Below, piece after piece: positions 42,185 through 53,313 of a stretch of DNA of 64,000 bases. Positions within the stretch are counted from its first letter, which is position 1, and the number at the start of each line of letters is the position of its first letter. This stretch comes from Bemisia tabaci (lineage: Eukaryota > Arthropoda > Insecta > Hemiptera > Aleyrodidae). The position numbers were made by a program, and so were the translations under genes. The stretch lies in contig NC_092801.1 in the NCBI RefSeq assembly GCF_918797505.1, forward strand, positions 6,510,001 to 6,574,000, read 5' to 3'. A model generated the notes under the pieces. It saw only the letters and a list, made by a program, of their open reading frames with translations, was not told the origin of the DNA and searched no databases.

Positions 42185-42694
42185 TATGGAGATGTTGCAT
42201 GTGTGAGGAATTTGCAATTTGACTATTGATTCATATGTAAAAGTTTGTGAGAAACACGATGGTGCCACTGGTTTTCTCTGGAATTAACTCCCATAAGCTC
42301 AAAAGAAGCTCTCAAGTTGAGGCCAAAATGGAGGGGATATCCCACGCTATCTTGAGAGTCCACCTCTACATCAAGACAAACTCTCCATGCAAAGATAGGG
42401 AGCAAATACATTGACAGGGCTGCCACTTTATTTGGGGACTCAAACTTTGAAAACACGGCATCACTGCTAATATACTTGCTTTCCGTCTTTGCATGGAGAG
42501 TTCGTTTTGATGTAGAGGTGGACCCTCAGGATAGCGTGGGATATCCCCTCCTTTTCGGCCTCGACTCGAGAACTTTTTTTGAGCTTGGGAGTTGATTTCA
42601 GAAAAAAACCAGTGGCACCATCGTGTTTCTCGCGAACTTTTACAAAAGAATCCTATGTAAAATCGCGAATTTCTCACACATGCCACATCTCAAT
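42185..42694. mobile_element. Family B MITE
   Basis: ATGGAGATGTTGCATGTGTG to CACACATGCCACATCTCAAT. It lies between two ~55-bp direct repeats (about 42095-42165 and 42695-42760) of D right-end sequence plus GAAGAGCTAAGCGGAAAAGA. Confidence 0.85.
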
Positions 42695-42764
42695 TGTAGA
42701 TAAATCGATATCCACGCCACTGTTGAAGAGCTAAGCGGAAAAGAGCTTTTCTTTAAAACTATAG

Positions 42765-43072
42765 TAAATTGACCACGAAAATCAATGATTTCCCGCTCTA
42801 TCTGGCAATAACACCTGCGCAAATCGGATTGTTTGGTGGGCTCGACCGCCAGTTATCAGACTGCTCAAGAAATTAGATTTTTGTTCACGCTTGTCATGTA
42901 AATTGAGTAAAATTTGGCAACATTTCAATAAAGTACATCTCATATCAGCAGCGCAAGTACTGCCTGCTTCTACGCATCAACATCGACTTTATGGATGAAA
43001 ATCAACGCCCTCCCGAAATAAACATTATCCACTCGACTTTTTCCGTTGATAAAACGATGGTCAGGGTTTATT
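42765..43072. other. No gene seen
   Basis: Ordinary AT-rich sequence with no structured repeat found. Confidence 0.35.
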
Positions 43073-43192
43073 TGCACGTATTTCTGCCCAACGGAACTTC
43101 GTGCAGCACATGAGCCCTGAGAGGCATTAGAATGTTTGCATAACAGGGCTCACGTCATAATGCACTTAGTTCCGTTTGACAGAAATACGTCC
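43073..43192. mobile_element. Family Q-like TIR element
   Basis: GCACGTATTTCTGCCCAACG at the left and CGTTTGACAGAAATACGTCC at the right; inner arms GAGCCCTG / CAGGGCTC also mirror. Confidence 0.7.
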
Positions 43193-43907
43193 CTTCAGAG
43201 CCTAGACATTGAAAATTCTGAGTGAAAATCGTGCTTATTATTTTCGAAAATTTCAAGGAAAAGGGAAGTTGCTGACCAAGATGATAGCAACTCTTTCACA
43301 TTTACCTAAATCGTGATATAAACTGTTGCGTTAATTCATCTCATCCATTTCTCCCACTCTCTCTTTCCGCGCTGTTTTCTCTTCTTTTTATTTCTGCACC
43401 ATTTTTATGATTCTTACTTTATTCTGTGTCAAGAAATAGGCTAAACGCACGTCATCGTTTTACGTAACTTACAAATTCCGCGTAATTTATTTCAGCGTGT
43501 ATGTTGCATCAAATATCACGAAAACCCCCACCTTCGGGCATCAATCTGGTTCCATACTAGGGGTTCAAATGTTTTAATAAAATTAAAATGTAATTTTTAA
43601 ATTTTCTGAAAATCCTTTAAAAAATTAAAATCTTCCGCAATAAATTTTGTTCAATTTTCTTAAATAAAGTAATCAAAGTACCCCAATAGCACATCCAGTT
43701 TTAGAGATGTTTTTAAAAAACGTCGATGACACCAAGCCTCATTTCTGAAATGTTTCACGTGACTTTTTAGAAACCCGGTTGATGTGTCAAACACGAGTCC
43801 ACTCTGTGTTCGACACATTCTCATGTCTCGACCCGCACGAGAAATAAAATGCGAATTTTCTCGCGATCAACTGGACATATTTATGCTGAAAAGAACTATG
43901 TTACACG

Positions 43908-44072
43908 CAATGGCGTGGCGTGGATTGCGATATATCGATTGTTATTCCATTTAAACCAATGGAAAAGGATCGATAAACAGGTTGTTCGTAGCGAACACCT
44001 TAATAATCGATTCTTTACCATAGGTTTAAATGGCACAACAATCGATACATCGCAATTCACGCCACGCCACTG
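43908..44072. mobile_element. Family D MITE, perfect 8-bp target duplication
   Basis: CAATGGCGTGGCGTGGATTG to CACGCCACGCCACTG, 165 bp, flanked by GTTACACG on both sides (43900-43907, 44073-44080). Confidence 0.93.
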
Positions 44073-44437
44073 GTTACACGCAAATCCTATGCACATAGGT
44101 CCTTTTACCATAAATAGTCCAAATAATCCAGAAAAAACGAAAAAAAAATTATTTTCCATGCAACTGAAAATCCATTTCCTCATAGTAACTGAAATCCATT
44201 TTAAGATCGCTGTATAGGCCTCTCGATCAAGAAACAAAACAAAATCGTCATCAGCCTCTTAAAAATAGAAAAAATATAGTGGCACTGCACTAATAGCCGC
44301 TCAAGCTGCGCTAAAGAATATATACTCGGGTTATTACAAATCACGACCTTGGTAACGCAGATCGTACAGTAACTTGTAAAAAAAACTGTAGGATTAAAAC
44401 AATGAACGAAACTAAAAAACAGCGAACCGATTAAATC

Positions 44438-44537
44438 AACTAAGGCTAAAATCAAACTAAAAAACTCAAATTCGCTTACGTCTTTACGTTGACGTAAGCG
44501 AATTTGAGTTTTTTAGTTTGATTTTAGCCTTAGTTGA
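44438..44537. repeat. Near-perfect long hairpin (45-bp arms)
   Basis: AACTAAGGCTAAAATCAAAC, then TAAAAAACTCAAATTCGCTT and ACGTC, is followed after an 8-nt loop by its exact complement. It could form a strong cruciform or hairpin. No other copy was seen in the window. Confidence 0.85.
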
Positions 44538-44982
44538 AAACTGTAGGACTTGTAAATTTTAAGCAGAATGTATGAGAAACTCGTCAAAAACCCGTAATCG
44601 TTGTCATACACACATTACTCTGTAAATGTAATGCAATTCGTTTAGTTTTAGATTTTTAATCATAAGATAGATACAAGGAAATACTTGAAGAAGGTACGTT
44701 ACACTTATATAAAATTCTTTAAAAAAAAAAAAAAAAAAAAACTCGTAAATAACCAGAGCATAGGAATAAATTGTTAAATAGGAGAAAAAAAATTCGGAGA
44801 GTAAACTGAATCTTTGTACACAGAAAAAAAAATACTAAATGGTATCATCATTTTCATCTACTTTACTATACTATTTTAAAATCGTATTTTCATGCCTTTG
44901 CATTTATTTATTTTTTTTTTTTTCAATTTATCATTGTGTACCATTAGGAAACTTACGCTCTACTTTCTGCTGGGCATCAACC

Positions 44983-45413
44983 GGGACGATCGATTATTAT
45001 CGATACCTCCCCATCTGCAGGCCGATCATTGAAATTGATAGACAAAGCTATAGACAAAGAAGACAAAAGGGATTTGTAGGGAGCCTATTGGTGGAAGCTG
45101 GTGGTTGCAATGGACAAAGGCAGTAGCTAATAGACTAACTAACGGCAACCCACGAGAAACCCGACAGCTAGTCAATCATTTTCTCCCTTTGTCTATAAGA
45201 CCCACACATTTCAACCAATAGGATCGCTCCATACCCCCTATGTCTTCTTTGTCTATAGCTCTGTCTATCGATTTCAATAATCAGCCCGCTGAAGCTGTGG
45301 TAAAAAATCGACGATAAAGGTGTTCGTTGCAAACATCCTGTTTATCGATCCTTTTTCATAGGTTTTAATGGTAGATCGATCGATATATCGCAAAGCACGC
45401 CACGCCACTGCTG
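44983..45413. mobile_element. Family D element split by H
   Basis: GATCGATTATTATCGATACC at the left and GTTCGTTGCAAACATCCTGT ... CACGCCACGCCACTG at the right are D sequence. H lies between. The outermost left end is missing. Confidence 0.75.
45007..45287. mobile_element. Family H TIR element nested in D
   Basis: GATCATTGAAATTGATAGAC and AAGCTATAGAC at the left mirror GTCTATAGCTCTGTCTATCG and TTTCAATAATC at the right. CCTATTGGTGG / CCAACCAATAGG-type inner arms are also shared with 24820-25030. Confidence 0.75.
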
Positions 45414-45614
45414 AATATCAATTACATGTGATACGATTATCTTCATTATGTAATCAACTATTGAGTTTACCATCTACTACTACATGACCGATGCTGTTAC
45501 TTTCTTAAAAGTGATGTCATCGTCGGAAACGTATGAAACACGTTACATGCGTTACAGTAACTCTAAACGTTGCAGCCAGTAACGTTTTTGCAACGCTGTC
45601 TTTCCCTCATTTAA

Positions 45615-46650
45615 GATGATTCAACGGTTGCCATTTTTCGTGTCAGCATATAATATCGCATCAATTCGTTCCATGATTTCAGCTACTTGTCACTTTTTTT
45701 CAAATTTTGAGATCGCACTTCTGTTGTCATAATAAAAATATCGCATTCGGGTGCAGTTTCGATATCAGTATCGAATGCTATATTTTTCCTCTGTAAAACC
45801 CCTGCTTTTATGACGATGAATTTCTTTGTCAAATTTTGTACATGAATTCTTCAGTCTCATGACAGCAGAAGTGCGATCTCAAAATTCGAAAAAAATGACA
45901 AGTAGCTGAAATTATGGAACGAATTGATGCGATGTATCGTCCGTCGCTTTGCCACTTGTCATTTTTTCAAATTTTCAGATCGCACTTCTGTTGTCATGAG
46001 ACTAAAAAATTCACGTTCCAAATTTGACAAAGAAATTCATCGTAAAAAAGGCAGGGGTTTTCCAGAGGAAAAATATCGCATTCGGGTGCAGTTTCGATAT
46101 CAGTATCGAATGCTATATTTTTCCTCTGTAAAACCCGCTGCTTTTATGACGATAAATTTATTTGTCAAATTTTGTACATGAATTCTTCAGTCTCGTGACA
46201 CCAGAAGTGCGATCTCAAAATTCAAAAAAATGACAAGTAGCTGACATTATGGAACGAATTGATGCGATGTATCGTCCGTCGCTCTGCCACTTGTCATTTT
46301 TTCAAATTTTGAGATCGCACTTCTGTTGTCATGAGACTAAAAAATTTATGTTCCAAATTTGACAAAGAAATTCATCGTAAAAAAGGCAGGGGTTTTCCAG
46401 AGGAAAAATATCACATTCGAGTGCAGTTTCGATATCAGTATCGAATGCTATATTTTTCCTCAGGAAAACCCCTGCTTTTACTACGATGAATTTCTTTTTC
46501 AAATTTTGTACATGAATTCTTCAGTCTCATGACACCAGAAGTGCAATCTCAAAATTAAAAAAAATGACAAGTAGCTGAAATTATGGAACGAATTGATGCG
46601 ATGTATCGCCCGTCGCTCTGACACAAAAGAGGCGTCCGTCGAATCAGCTC
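45615..46650. repeat. Tandem array of three J-type palindromic units
   Basis: ACTTGTCATTTTTTCAAATT, GAGATCGCACTTCTGTTGTC, CGATATCAGTATCGAATGCT and GACAAGTAGCTG recur with starts near 45677, 45952 and 46289. The outer ends (GATGATTCAACGG ... GTCCGTCGAATCAGC) resemble J termini. Each unit is itself a near-palindrome. Confidence 0.75.
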
Positions 46651-46745
46651 AAAAGTGATGTCATCATCGGAAACGTATGAGACACGTTTCTATGTGTGAA
46701 CGTGAAAGTTGCAGCCAGTGACGATTTTACAACACTGTCTCACCC

Positions 46746-47028
46746 TCATAGACCGTATTCGATAACGGTTCGATGTATCGTTTGGTTCAAAACAATAGCA
46801 CATAACCTCAAACCAAACTATAAGGATTTAAGTTGGAAAAGCTGAAAATGAGAAAATTCCTAACAATTTCACTTTAAATTGGCATTAGGTACGCAAAAGA
46901 ATAAAAAATCTGTTACAAAAGACCCGTTCTCTCAGATTTCTGAATTTACTTTTGAGGCTATGTTTATATTTTGAACCAATCGATATCGATACATTCTCAG
47001 CCGTTTGATGTATCGAATACGATCTATT
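46746..47028. repeat. CC-type inverted repeat
   Basis: GACCGTATTCGATAACGGTT, then CGATGTATCGTTTGGTTC, is mirrored by TGAACCAATCGATATCGATA and CGTTTGATGTATCGAATACG about 200 bp later. Confidence 0.6.
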
Positions 47029-47088
47029 CGAATCCGTTAAAAATATCGCTTTTAGGTTGGGCAAGCTGTCTCGCACCTAGAATAGATT

Positions 47089-47674
47089 CACTGGAAAAAA
47101 AAAACATATTGGATCTAGAGTCCAGACCATAGGCGTAGCCAGATCATTTTGCTGGGGGGTCCGGAGGGCCTCCCCCGGAAAATTTTAACTCTTTTTGAGC
47201 GCATCTCGAGGCACTTGTGGCGCTAATCTTCCTTCAATTTCTGCCCAAAAATCACCCAGTTTTATGCATTTTAAGGTTAAAATACTTTGAAATTGTTGCA
47301 TTCATCAGGTTTTTCTAGTTATAGGCATCCTCTCACAGGCCACGGCGACAGAGACTTACCGTTGAAGAAGGTGTTTTTGCACCATCCAGAATTTCTGGGG
47401 GGGGGGGGGTGTCAGATGATACTATTTCCAATTCTGGGGGGGTCCAGGCCCCCCCTGGCCCCCCTTCCTACGCCTCTGGTCCAGACTCTTGAAAACGTTG
47501 ACAAGAAATAATACTCTTGATTCAATCAGATTTTTGCTTAAATCAAAAGGAAATCCGCTCAATTTAAGAGGCTTGGTCCTTGATTTAAGCAAAAATCCGA
47601 TTGAATCAAGAGTATTTTTTCTTGTCGATGTTTTTAAGAGTCTGGACTCTAGATCCAATGTGTTTTTTCCAGTG
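47089..47674. mobile_element. Family R MITE containing S
   Basis: CACTGG plus an A run and ATTGGATCTAGAGTCCAGAC at the left; GAGTCTGGACTCTAGATCCA and TTTTTTCCAGTG at the right. The inner arms with ACTCTTGATTCAATCAGATT match R at 27500. Confidence 0.85.
47128..47478. mobile_element. Element S, hAT-type MITE nested in R, 8-bp target duplication
   Basis: CATAGGCGTAGCCAGATCAT to CCTACGCCTCTG. GTCCAGAC flanks both sides (47120-47127, 47479-47486) and is part of the R arm. GGGGGTCCGGAGGGCCTCCC-type G/C runs mirror inside. Confidence 0.9.
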
Positions 47675-47679
47675 TTGTC

Positions 47680-47844
47680 CAGTGGCGTGGCGTGAATTGC
47701 GATGTATCGATTGCTATGCCATTTAAACCTATGGTAAAGAATCGATTATTAAGGTGTTCGCTGCGAACACCCTATATATCGATCCTTTTCCTTAGGTTTA
47801 AATGGCATAACAATCGATACATCGCAAAGCACACCACGCCACTG
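47680..47844. mobile_element. Family D MITE, perfect 8-bp target duplication
   Basis: CAGTGGCGTGGCGTGAATTG to CACACCACGCCACTG, 165 bp, flanked by GTGTTGTC (47672-47679 and 47845-47852). The left duplication overlaps the last three bases of the R element. Confidence 0.93.
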
Positions 47845-47852
47845 GTGTTGTC

Positions 47853-48294
47853 TTACATACATTTAAATGGAGAGAAAACGGCGTTGCCAACTTTCGAGAA
47901 TCGCCCTGGTTGCAGCGCTCATGGAGAGTGACCTTTGGCAAGGTTCGACGGTGGAATTTCACGACTCCTCGGAATGGACTTTTTGAGCCCGTTACCCCGA
48001 TTACGCGATCGAGGCAATAAAAAAGGGTCGTCGGTTGGTTTACACTGTAAATTTTGTCAACAGACCTCGAGAAAAACCAAAGTGCAACTGCAGGTTGCGT
48101 ATCGCTCGATTCGTCCCTCCGCCGACGGAAGGACTTAACTCTATTTTCGGATGAGCTCCGTGTCCTATACAACTCCATGCTCTCCACGGCTCCCTCGAAA
48201 ATTGAGCTACGTCGTTAGGGTTATCGACGATGCTCGCGGAGTCGGAAATAGATTTTTTTTATCGCCACCGTTGACACCGCATTCCTCGTCGCTC
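47853..48294. other. No gene seen; GC-richer unique sequence
   Basis: Open frames on both strands (up to 129 codons on the minus strand) run into the D element and show no recognisable domain. An undetected 5' exon cannot be excluded. Confidence 0.35.
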
Positions 48295-48403
48295 CTCTGA
48301 TGTAAGGGCGTATCTCTATTCTCTCATGAGCCCCAAAAAGCGTAGAATTATACGGAGAACAGGGCTCTCGTGGAAATCGAGGTACGCCTTAACGTCAGAG
48401 AAG
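48295..48403. mobile_element. Small TIR element (109 bp)
   Basis: CTCTGATGTAAGGGCGTATC at the left and GGTACGCCTTAACGTCAGAG at the right are inverted copies with two small mismatches. Confidence 0.65.
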
Positions 48404-48416
48404 GGACGACTTTTTC

Positions 48417-49158
48417 AGCCTCGCTAAGGAAAAACGCAGTTTGAGCATTCGAATGTTGCCAGATTGCCCATCGGAAAATATTTATTTTTGAGGAAACTTA
48501 TGAATAATTTTCATTGAAATTTTTAGACACTTTACACCAAATTGCAAAATTTTCTGAAAAATCGGAGGAAAATGGAGATGTTGCATGTGTGAGGGATTTG
48601 CGATTGGACCATTGATTCGTATGTAAAAGTTCGCGAGAAACACGATGGTGCCACTGGTTTTCTCTAAAATCAACTCCCAAGCTCAAAAAAAGCTCTCAAT
48701 TTAAGGCCAAAATGGAGGGGATATCCCACCCTACCCTGAGAGTCCACTAACTCTCCATGCAAAGATAGGGAGCAAATACATTAGCAGGGTTGCCGTGTTT
48801 TCAGTTTTGGAGTCCCCAAATAAAGTGGCAGCCCTGCTAATGTATTTGCTCCCTATCTTTGCATGGAGAGTTAGTTTTGATCTAGAGGTGGACTCTCAGG
48901 GTATAGGGCGGGATATCCCCTCCATTTTGGCCTCACTTTGAGAGCTTTTTTTGAGCTTGGGAGATGATTTCAGAGAAAACCAGTGGCACCATCGTGTTTC
49001 TCGCGAACTTTTACATAAGAAACAACAGGCAAATCGCAATTCCCTCACACATGCATCATCTCCATTATGAATACATTTTCCCGAAAATTCGTGATTTCTT
49101 GAAGGAAGTTTGGCAACGCCTTGAGGCTCATACGGCGTTTTTCCTCAGCGCGCACGGC
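48417..49158. mobile_element. Family A MITE containing B (second independent case)
   Basis: Left end CTCGCTAAGGAAAAACGCAG and right end CATACGGCGTTTTTCCTCAG are A termini. B occupies 48571-49066, at a different point of A than in the nest at 28201. Confidence 0.8.
48571..49066. mobile_element. Family B MITE nested in A
   Basis: AATGGAGATGTTGCATGTGT to ACATGCATCATCTCCATT. It lacks the CTCTACATCAAAACAA piece on its left arm but keeps the right one. Confidence 0.85.
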
Positions 49159-49451
49159 GGTATTGTTCTCTCCTCGGTCCTGCTCAGCGAATGCTTCATA
49201 TTAATAGATCGATCGGATTTGAAAATAATACAGCAGATGGACCTCTGAACCTAATGCATTTCTCACACTCGTAAGAGCTGATTTTGGTACAGATAAAGCA
49301 CGGGTCACGTGACTTGAAAATCCACAGCAATCCGCCGTAAGTCGGAGTTTTTCCTTAGCACGGCAGAACTGATGGATCACTCCACTGTGCGTTGGCGATG
49401 GTGGAAGCTGCGACTTTCAAAGATTCAACTTTCCTTATGAACATAACAAAA

Positions 49452-49700
49452 CTGCCGTAGTAAGGAAGAAAGCCGTATGAACATTCGAGTGTTGCCAAAT
49501 TTCCTCCGATAAAATGTTCATTTTTGAGGTTAGTCATGAATATTATTCCTTGAAATTTTTCAGAAATTTTAGATCGAATTACAAACAAAATTATCGGAGA
49601 AATCGGAAGTATTCGCAAATTTTCTTGAAAATTAGTGATTTAACAGAGGAAATTTGGCAACGCCTGAACGTTCATACGGCGTTTTTCCTTAGCACGGCAG
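49452..49700. mobile_element. Family A MITE, complete
   Basis: CTGCCGTAGTAAGGAAGAAA to TTTTCCTTAGCACGGCAG, 249 bp. A solitary A right end (CGGAGTTTTTCCTTAGCACG) lies just before it at about 49335-49366. Confidence 0.85.
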
Positions 49701-49814
49701 AACAGTAATCTCACCTCGGTGGCTGTTGAGCCGCGGGTCCAACGGTGCGCCCTCCATCGGCTCCGCCGATGGATGGTGACCGGTGACACCCTGAAAGAAG
49801 AGGTTCCCACCCGT

Positions 49815-49960
49815 TGCCCAGTGGCTCGAGTCAATAAGATAAGTCGGACACAATTTGGAATTTTTAAACGCTTATAACTCCACTCATAGAAAACTGTGAG
49901 GTTCTGAGAGTGGTTTCATTGGTTTCCTCGTAAAATTTTCTTGTAGAAGCACCCCTTGAA
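49815..49960. repeat. Family E fragment, inverted
   Basis: TCGAGTCAATAAGATAAGTC, ATAACTCC and GTTTCATTGGTTTCCTCGTA match the E unit of 53314-54535 in reverse. Confidence 0.65.
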
Positions 49961-50189
49961 ATCAGGGTCGGACTGGCTCGCATCTGAACGCGTAGACTCT
50001 TGGCTGGTTAAAGGGGCGTAATGTGGTATTTCCTGGTAGGGCATTCCCTACGTGGAGAGGGATTCAGAAAATTTTGGCAAATCAGCACAAGTTTACGCTA
50101 TTCTCAGGTGCAAAGTTTATTAATAATTAAGTTAAGTTAGTTTATTGATTGGTTAGTTGTCACGGAGTAAAAATTGCAAAATTGAGCGT

Positions 50190-51030
50190 GAGGCTCATTA
50201 TGGAGGGCTCACGCTTCGCGTCATCGCGCCTTCAATTTTTCAGATGCATCACGGACGTCCATCAAGTACGAATAGTTGTATCTCTGCGCCGTCATAAACG
50301 CGCATCCTTTCCCTCGCCTTATTTCCATAGTGTGTTTGTTTGCGTTTGTCTTATTCGTAATGGTGGTTCAAGCACTACGTAAGTAATACAGCCGAAGGTA
50401 GGAGAGATGTCCTCAGGCCTTTTTTAAACTTTTCTCCCGAATCAGAGCGACACTTCATTGACAGCATAAAGCAGAGCATTGAGAGCTCATGGTTCGCGTC
50501 ATCGCGCCTTCAATTTTTCAGATGCAGCACGGACGTCCATCAAGTACGAATAGTTGTATCTCTGCGCCGTCGTTAACGTGCATCCTTTCCCTCGCTTTAT
50601 TTCCATATTGTGTTTGTTTTCGTTTGTCTTATTCGTAATGGTGTTTTAAGCACTACGTGAGTAACACAGCCGAAGGTGGGAGAGATGTATTCGGGCTTCT
50701 TTTTTAAACTTTTCTCTCGAAACTGAGCATTCTGAGCGACGCTTTCATTGACAGCATAAAGCAGAGCATTGAGAGCTCACGGTTCGCGTCATCGCGCCTT
50801 CAATTTTTCAGATGCAGCACGGACGTCCATCAAGTACGAATAGTTGTATCCCTGCGCCGTCGTTAACGTGCATCCTTTCCCTCGCTTTATTTCCATATGT
50901 GTTTGTTTTCGTTTTTCTTATTTGTAATGTTGGTTCAAACTAGAGCAGAGCATTGCGAGTTCACGACTCACGGTATCGCGTCTGACGTTTTTCATATGCA
51001 ATGCGGACATCCATCTTGCGCGAATACTAG
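50190..51030 (+). repeat. Tandem array, period ~278-290 bp, three units plus a decayed fourth
   Basis: CGCGTCATCGCGCCTTCAAT, CGGACGTCCATCAAGTACGA, TAGTTGTATCTCTGCGCCGT and GCCGAAGGT(A/G)GGAGAGATG repeat with starts of CGGACGTCC at 50252, 50530 and 50820. The fourth unit (from ~50945) is strongly diverged. CCTC...TAGTTGTATC resembles part of the 17985-18540 duplication. Confidence 0.85.
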
Positions 51031-51753
51031 TATCGCGTTTACATTTTAGATGTCTCTTTTTTTAATTTCGAGATAAATTAAAGTTAAGTTTGCCCGAGCT
51101 ATGCTATGGTATGTCCAGGTCAATAGTCATTTGAAAAGGAGGACATATGTTTAAAGGTCTCTTAAGAGGTCTATGAAGGATGCGTATGTCTAAAAATCGA
51201 ACCGACCATCGCTTCTAAGGGAGTTACACATAGCGAATGAAGGAGGGGGATGATAAAGCGCCTGTATGTCAAGAGGAAGGTGAAAATTTCACAGGAAATT
51301 GTTTACTCTTCAGAAAGTAGTTCTTGGACCTCTGTTCACCACCACCATGCGTTAAAGCACCTTTCTTTACTCCTAACCCTCTCCTCCTCCGTTCATTTAA
51401 GAAATTTTTCTCACATATTCTCGGTCGTAATTTTTTTTCTTCTATTTTGCTATCTGTAAGCGGGGCGCGTTTTCGGCGCGCAAAAGGGGCGTATCTGCCA
51501 ATGGCAGATTGGCCTTATGGCCAGTCCGAGCCTGCTTGAAATTCAAAATATAACGAGAGAAACATCGGAATTTGCAGTTTTAGTCGAAAATTTCATGTCC
51601 GACCGCTCTGCTTGACTCGATCCACCGTGCGACACAGAGAAATTGCGCGGAAAATTCAGAGGCTGCAGGAAGTCGAAACATCCGCTTTTCACATGATGAG
51701 TCATCAATATTTTGCGCTCGAGATAACGATTATCGTGATATGAGGTATTCAGA

Positions 51754-51915
51754 CGCGGATCCAGAAATTTGGCAGCACCGGATTCCCTTCATTTAAAACT
51801 GTATGCTGAATAATCGATTCTGGTCGGAGCACCAGCCCCCCCCCCCCAAAGAATCGATACGTTTCCATAGGTTTAAATGGAGGAAATTCGGTGTTGCCAA
51901 ATCGCTGGATCCACC
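51754..51915. mobile_element. Family W TIR element, copy 3
   Basis: GCGGATCCAGAAATTTGGCA to GCCAAATCGCTGGATCCACC, with CATTTAAAACTGTATG / CCATAGGTTTAAATG mirrored. Contains a 13-C run. Confidence 0.7.
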
Positions 51916-52323
51916 GATGGGGAAAGTATTTTTCCCGCGAACCCGTGTGTCTTAGTAGTGGGTGCCTACACTTAGGTTTAATTGGAAGCGTTACCTAACA
52001 ACTAGAGTGCGAAGTTCGTTTTGTAATTACGGCTGCATACTTCGAATCTTCAACGCATGGTCACCATGTACAGACTTGGACCAATGGACCCCCCACCTTA
52101 CAATCATGCTCTTAGTACAGTAATTACACCTATAAATCAATAAATACAAAGAATGTTCACGTGAAAGGATGAATTTATCGAGCTTGAATTAATTGGTCTT
52201 GTTAAGATAATATAACAACAAAAAATATTCGCTTTTCCTCGTGGCTTGCCTTAAAAAAAAATACTGCAAACGCATCGAAAATTCAACAGCATTGAGTTAG
52301 AGTACCTTCATGAGGAGAGTATG
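51916..52323. other. No gene seen
   Basis: AT-rich sequence without recognisable exon or repeat ends. Confidence 0.35.
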
Positions 52324-52576
52324 CTGCCATGCTAAGGATAAAGGCCGTATGCACATTCGAGAGTTGCCAAATTTCCTTTACTAAAATGTTTATTTTTGAG
52401 GAAATTTATGAATATTTTCGCTTGAAATTTTCAGGAACTTTGGGTGACATTGCGAAAAAAATTATCCGAAAAATTGGAAGGAAAATATTCGTAAGGCTTA
52501 CCAGGAATTCGTGTTTTATCAAAGGAAATTTGGCAACGCCTGAAGGTTCATACGGCGTTTTTCCTCGGCACGGCAG
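52324..52576. mobile_element. Family A MITE, complete
   Basis: CTGCCATGCTAAGGATAAAG to TTTTCCTCGGCACGGCAG, 253 bp. A 100-codon frame across it is MITE sequence. Confidence 0.85.
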
Positions 52577-52980
52577 TATGGACAACTCGATTTATGTAAC
52601 TCAGAGGGCCCAAAAAGGCGACAACGTGTAAAACGAAAATCACCAGAAAAGTGCCGCCGCCAACCTATGCATTTGAAATATTAATCAATACGACCGACAC
52701 ATTGTAAACAAGCGTCTTTAAGGATTAAGACTTTGAAACTGAGGAAATTTATGTGAAATCAAAGTTCTCCTCGTGTAGGTATTCTAGGTAACGTTTGAGT
52801 CGGGAGATCAGCTCGGGCCGGGTCGGCCGGATCTTTTGCATTTTCCGGATCTTTTTCGAAACTCATGAAAAAATCTCAAGAGAATCCCGGAATGGGATTT
52901 GACGGTCATGGTATGGGAGAAATCGGAATTAAGAAGTTCCGGAACCCGGAACTTTCGATGGACGTGAAATGGGAGCACCG

Positions 52981-53234
52981 CTGCCGTGCTACGGAAGAAC
53001 GCCGTATGAACATTCGAGCGTTGCCAAATTTCCCCCCAATACAACATGTATTTTTGACATCATTCATGCATATTTTCCCTTGAAATTTTCAGATATTTTA
53101 GATTAAATTGCGTACAAAATTGCCTGAAATTTTTGGAAAATAATATTCGCAATATTCCCAGTAAATTCGGTATTTATCGGAGGAAACTTGGCAACGTCTG
53201 AAGGCTCATACGGCGTTTTCCCTCAGCACGGCAG
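52981..53234. mobile_element. Family A MITE, complete
   Basis: CTGCCGTGCTACGGAAGAAC to TTTTCCCTCAGCACGGCAG, 254 bp. Confidence 0.87.
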
Positions 53235-53313
53235 ACTTGAAGTGTCCAAGAAATTACATTGAATAATTTTCCTCAGATTTGTGAATTATGACAGGAAGTC
53301 TGCAGAGTCGCAC

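Noticed and set aside
47798..48187. 129-codon minus-strand frame
   Set aside because: It runs through the right end of a D element; no domain or splice support.
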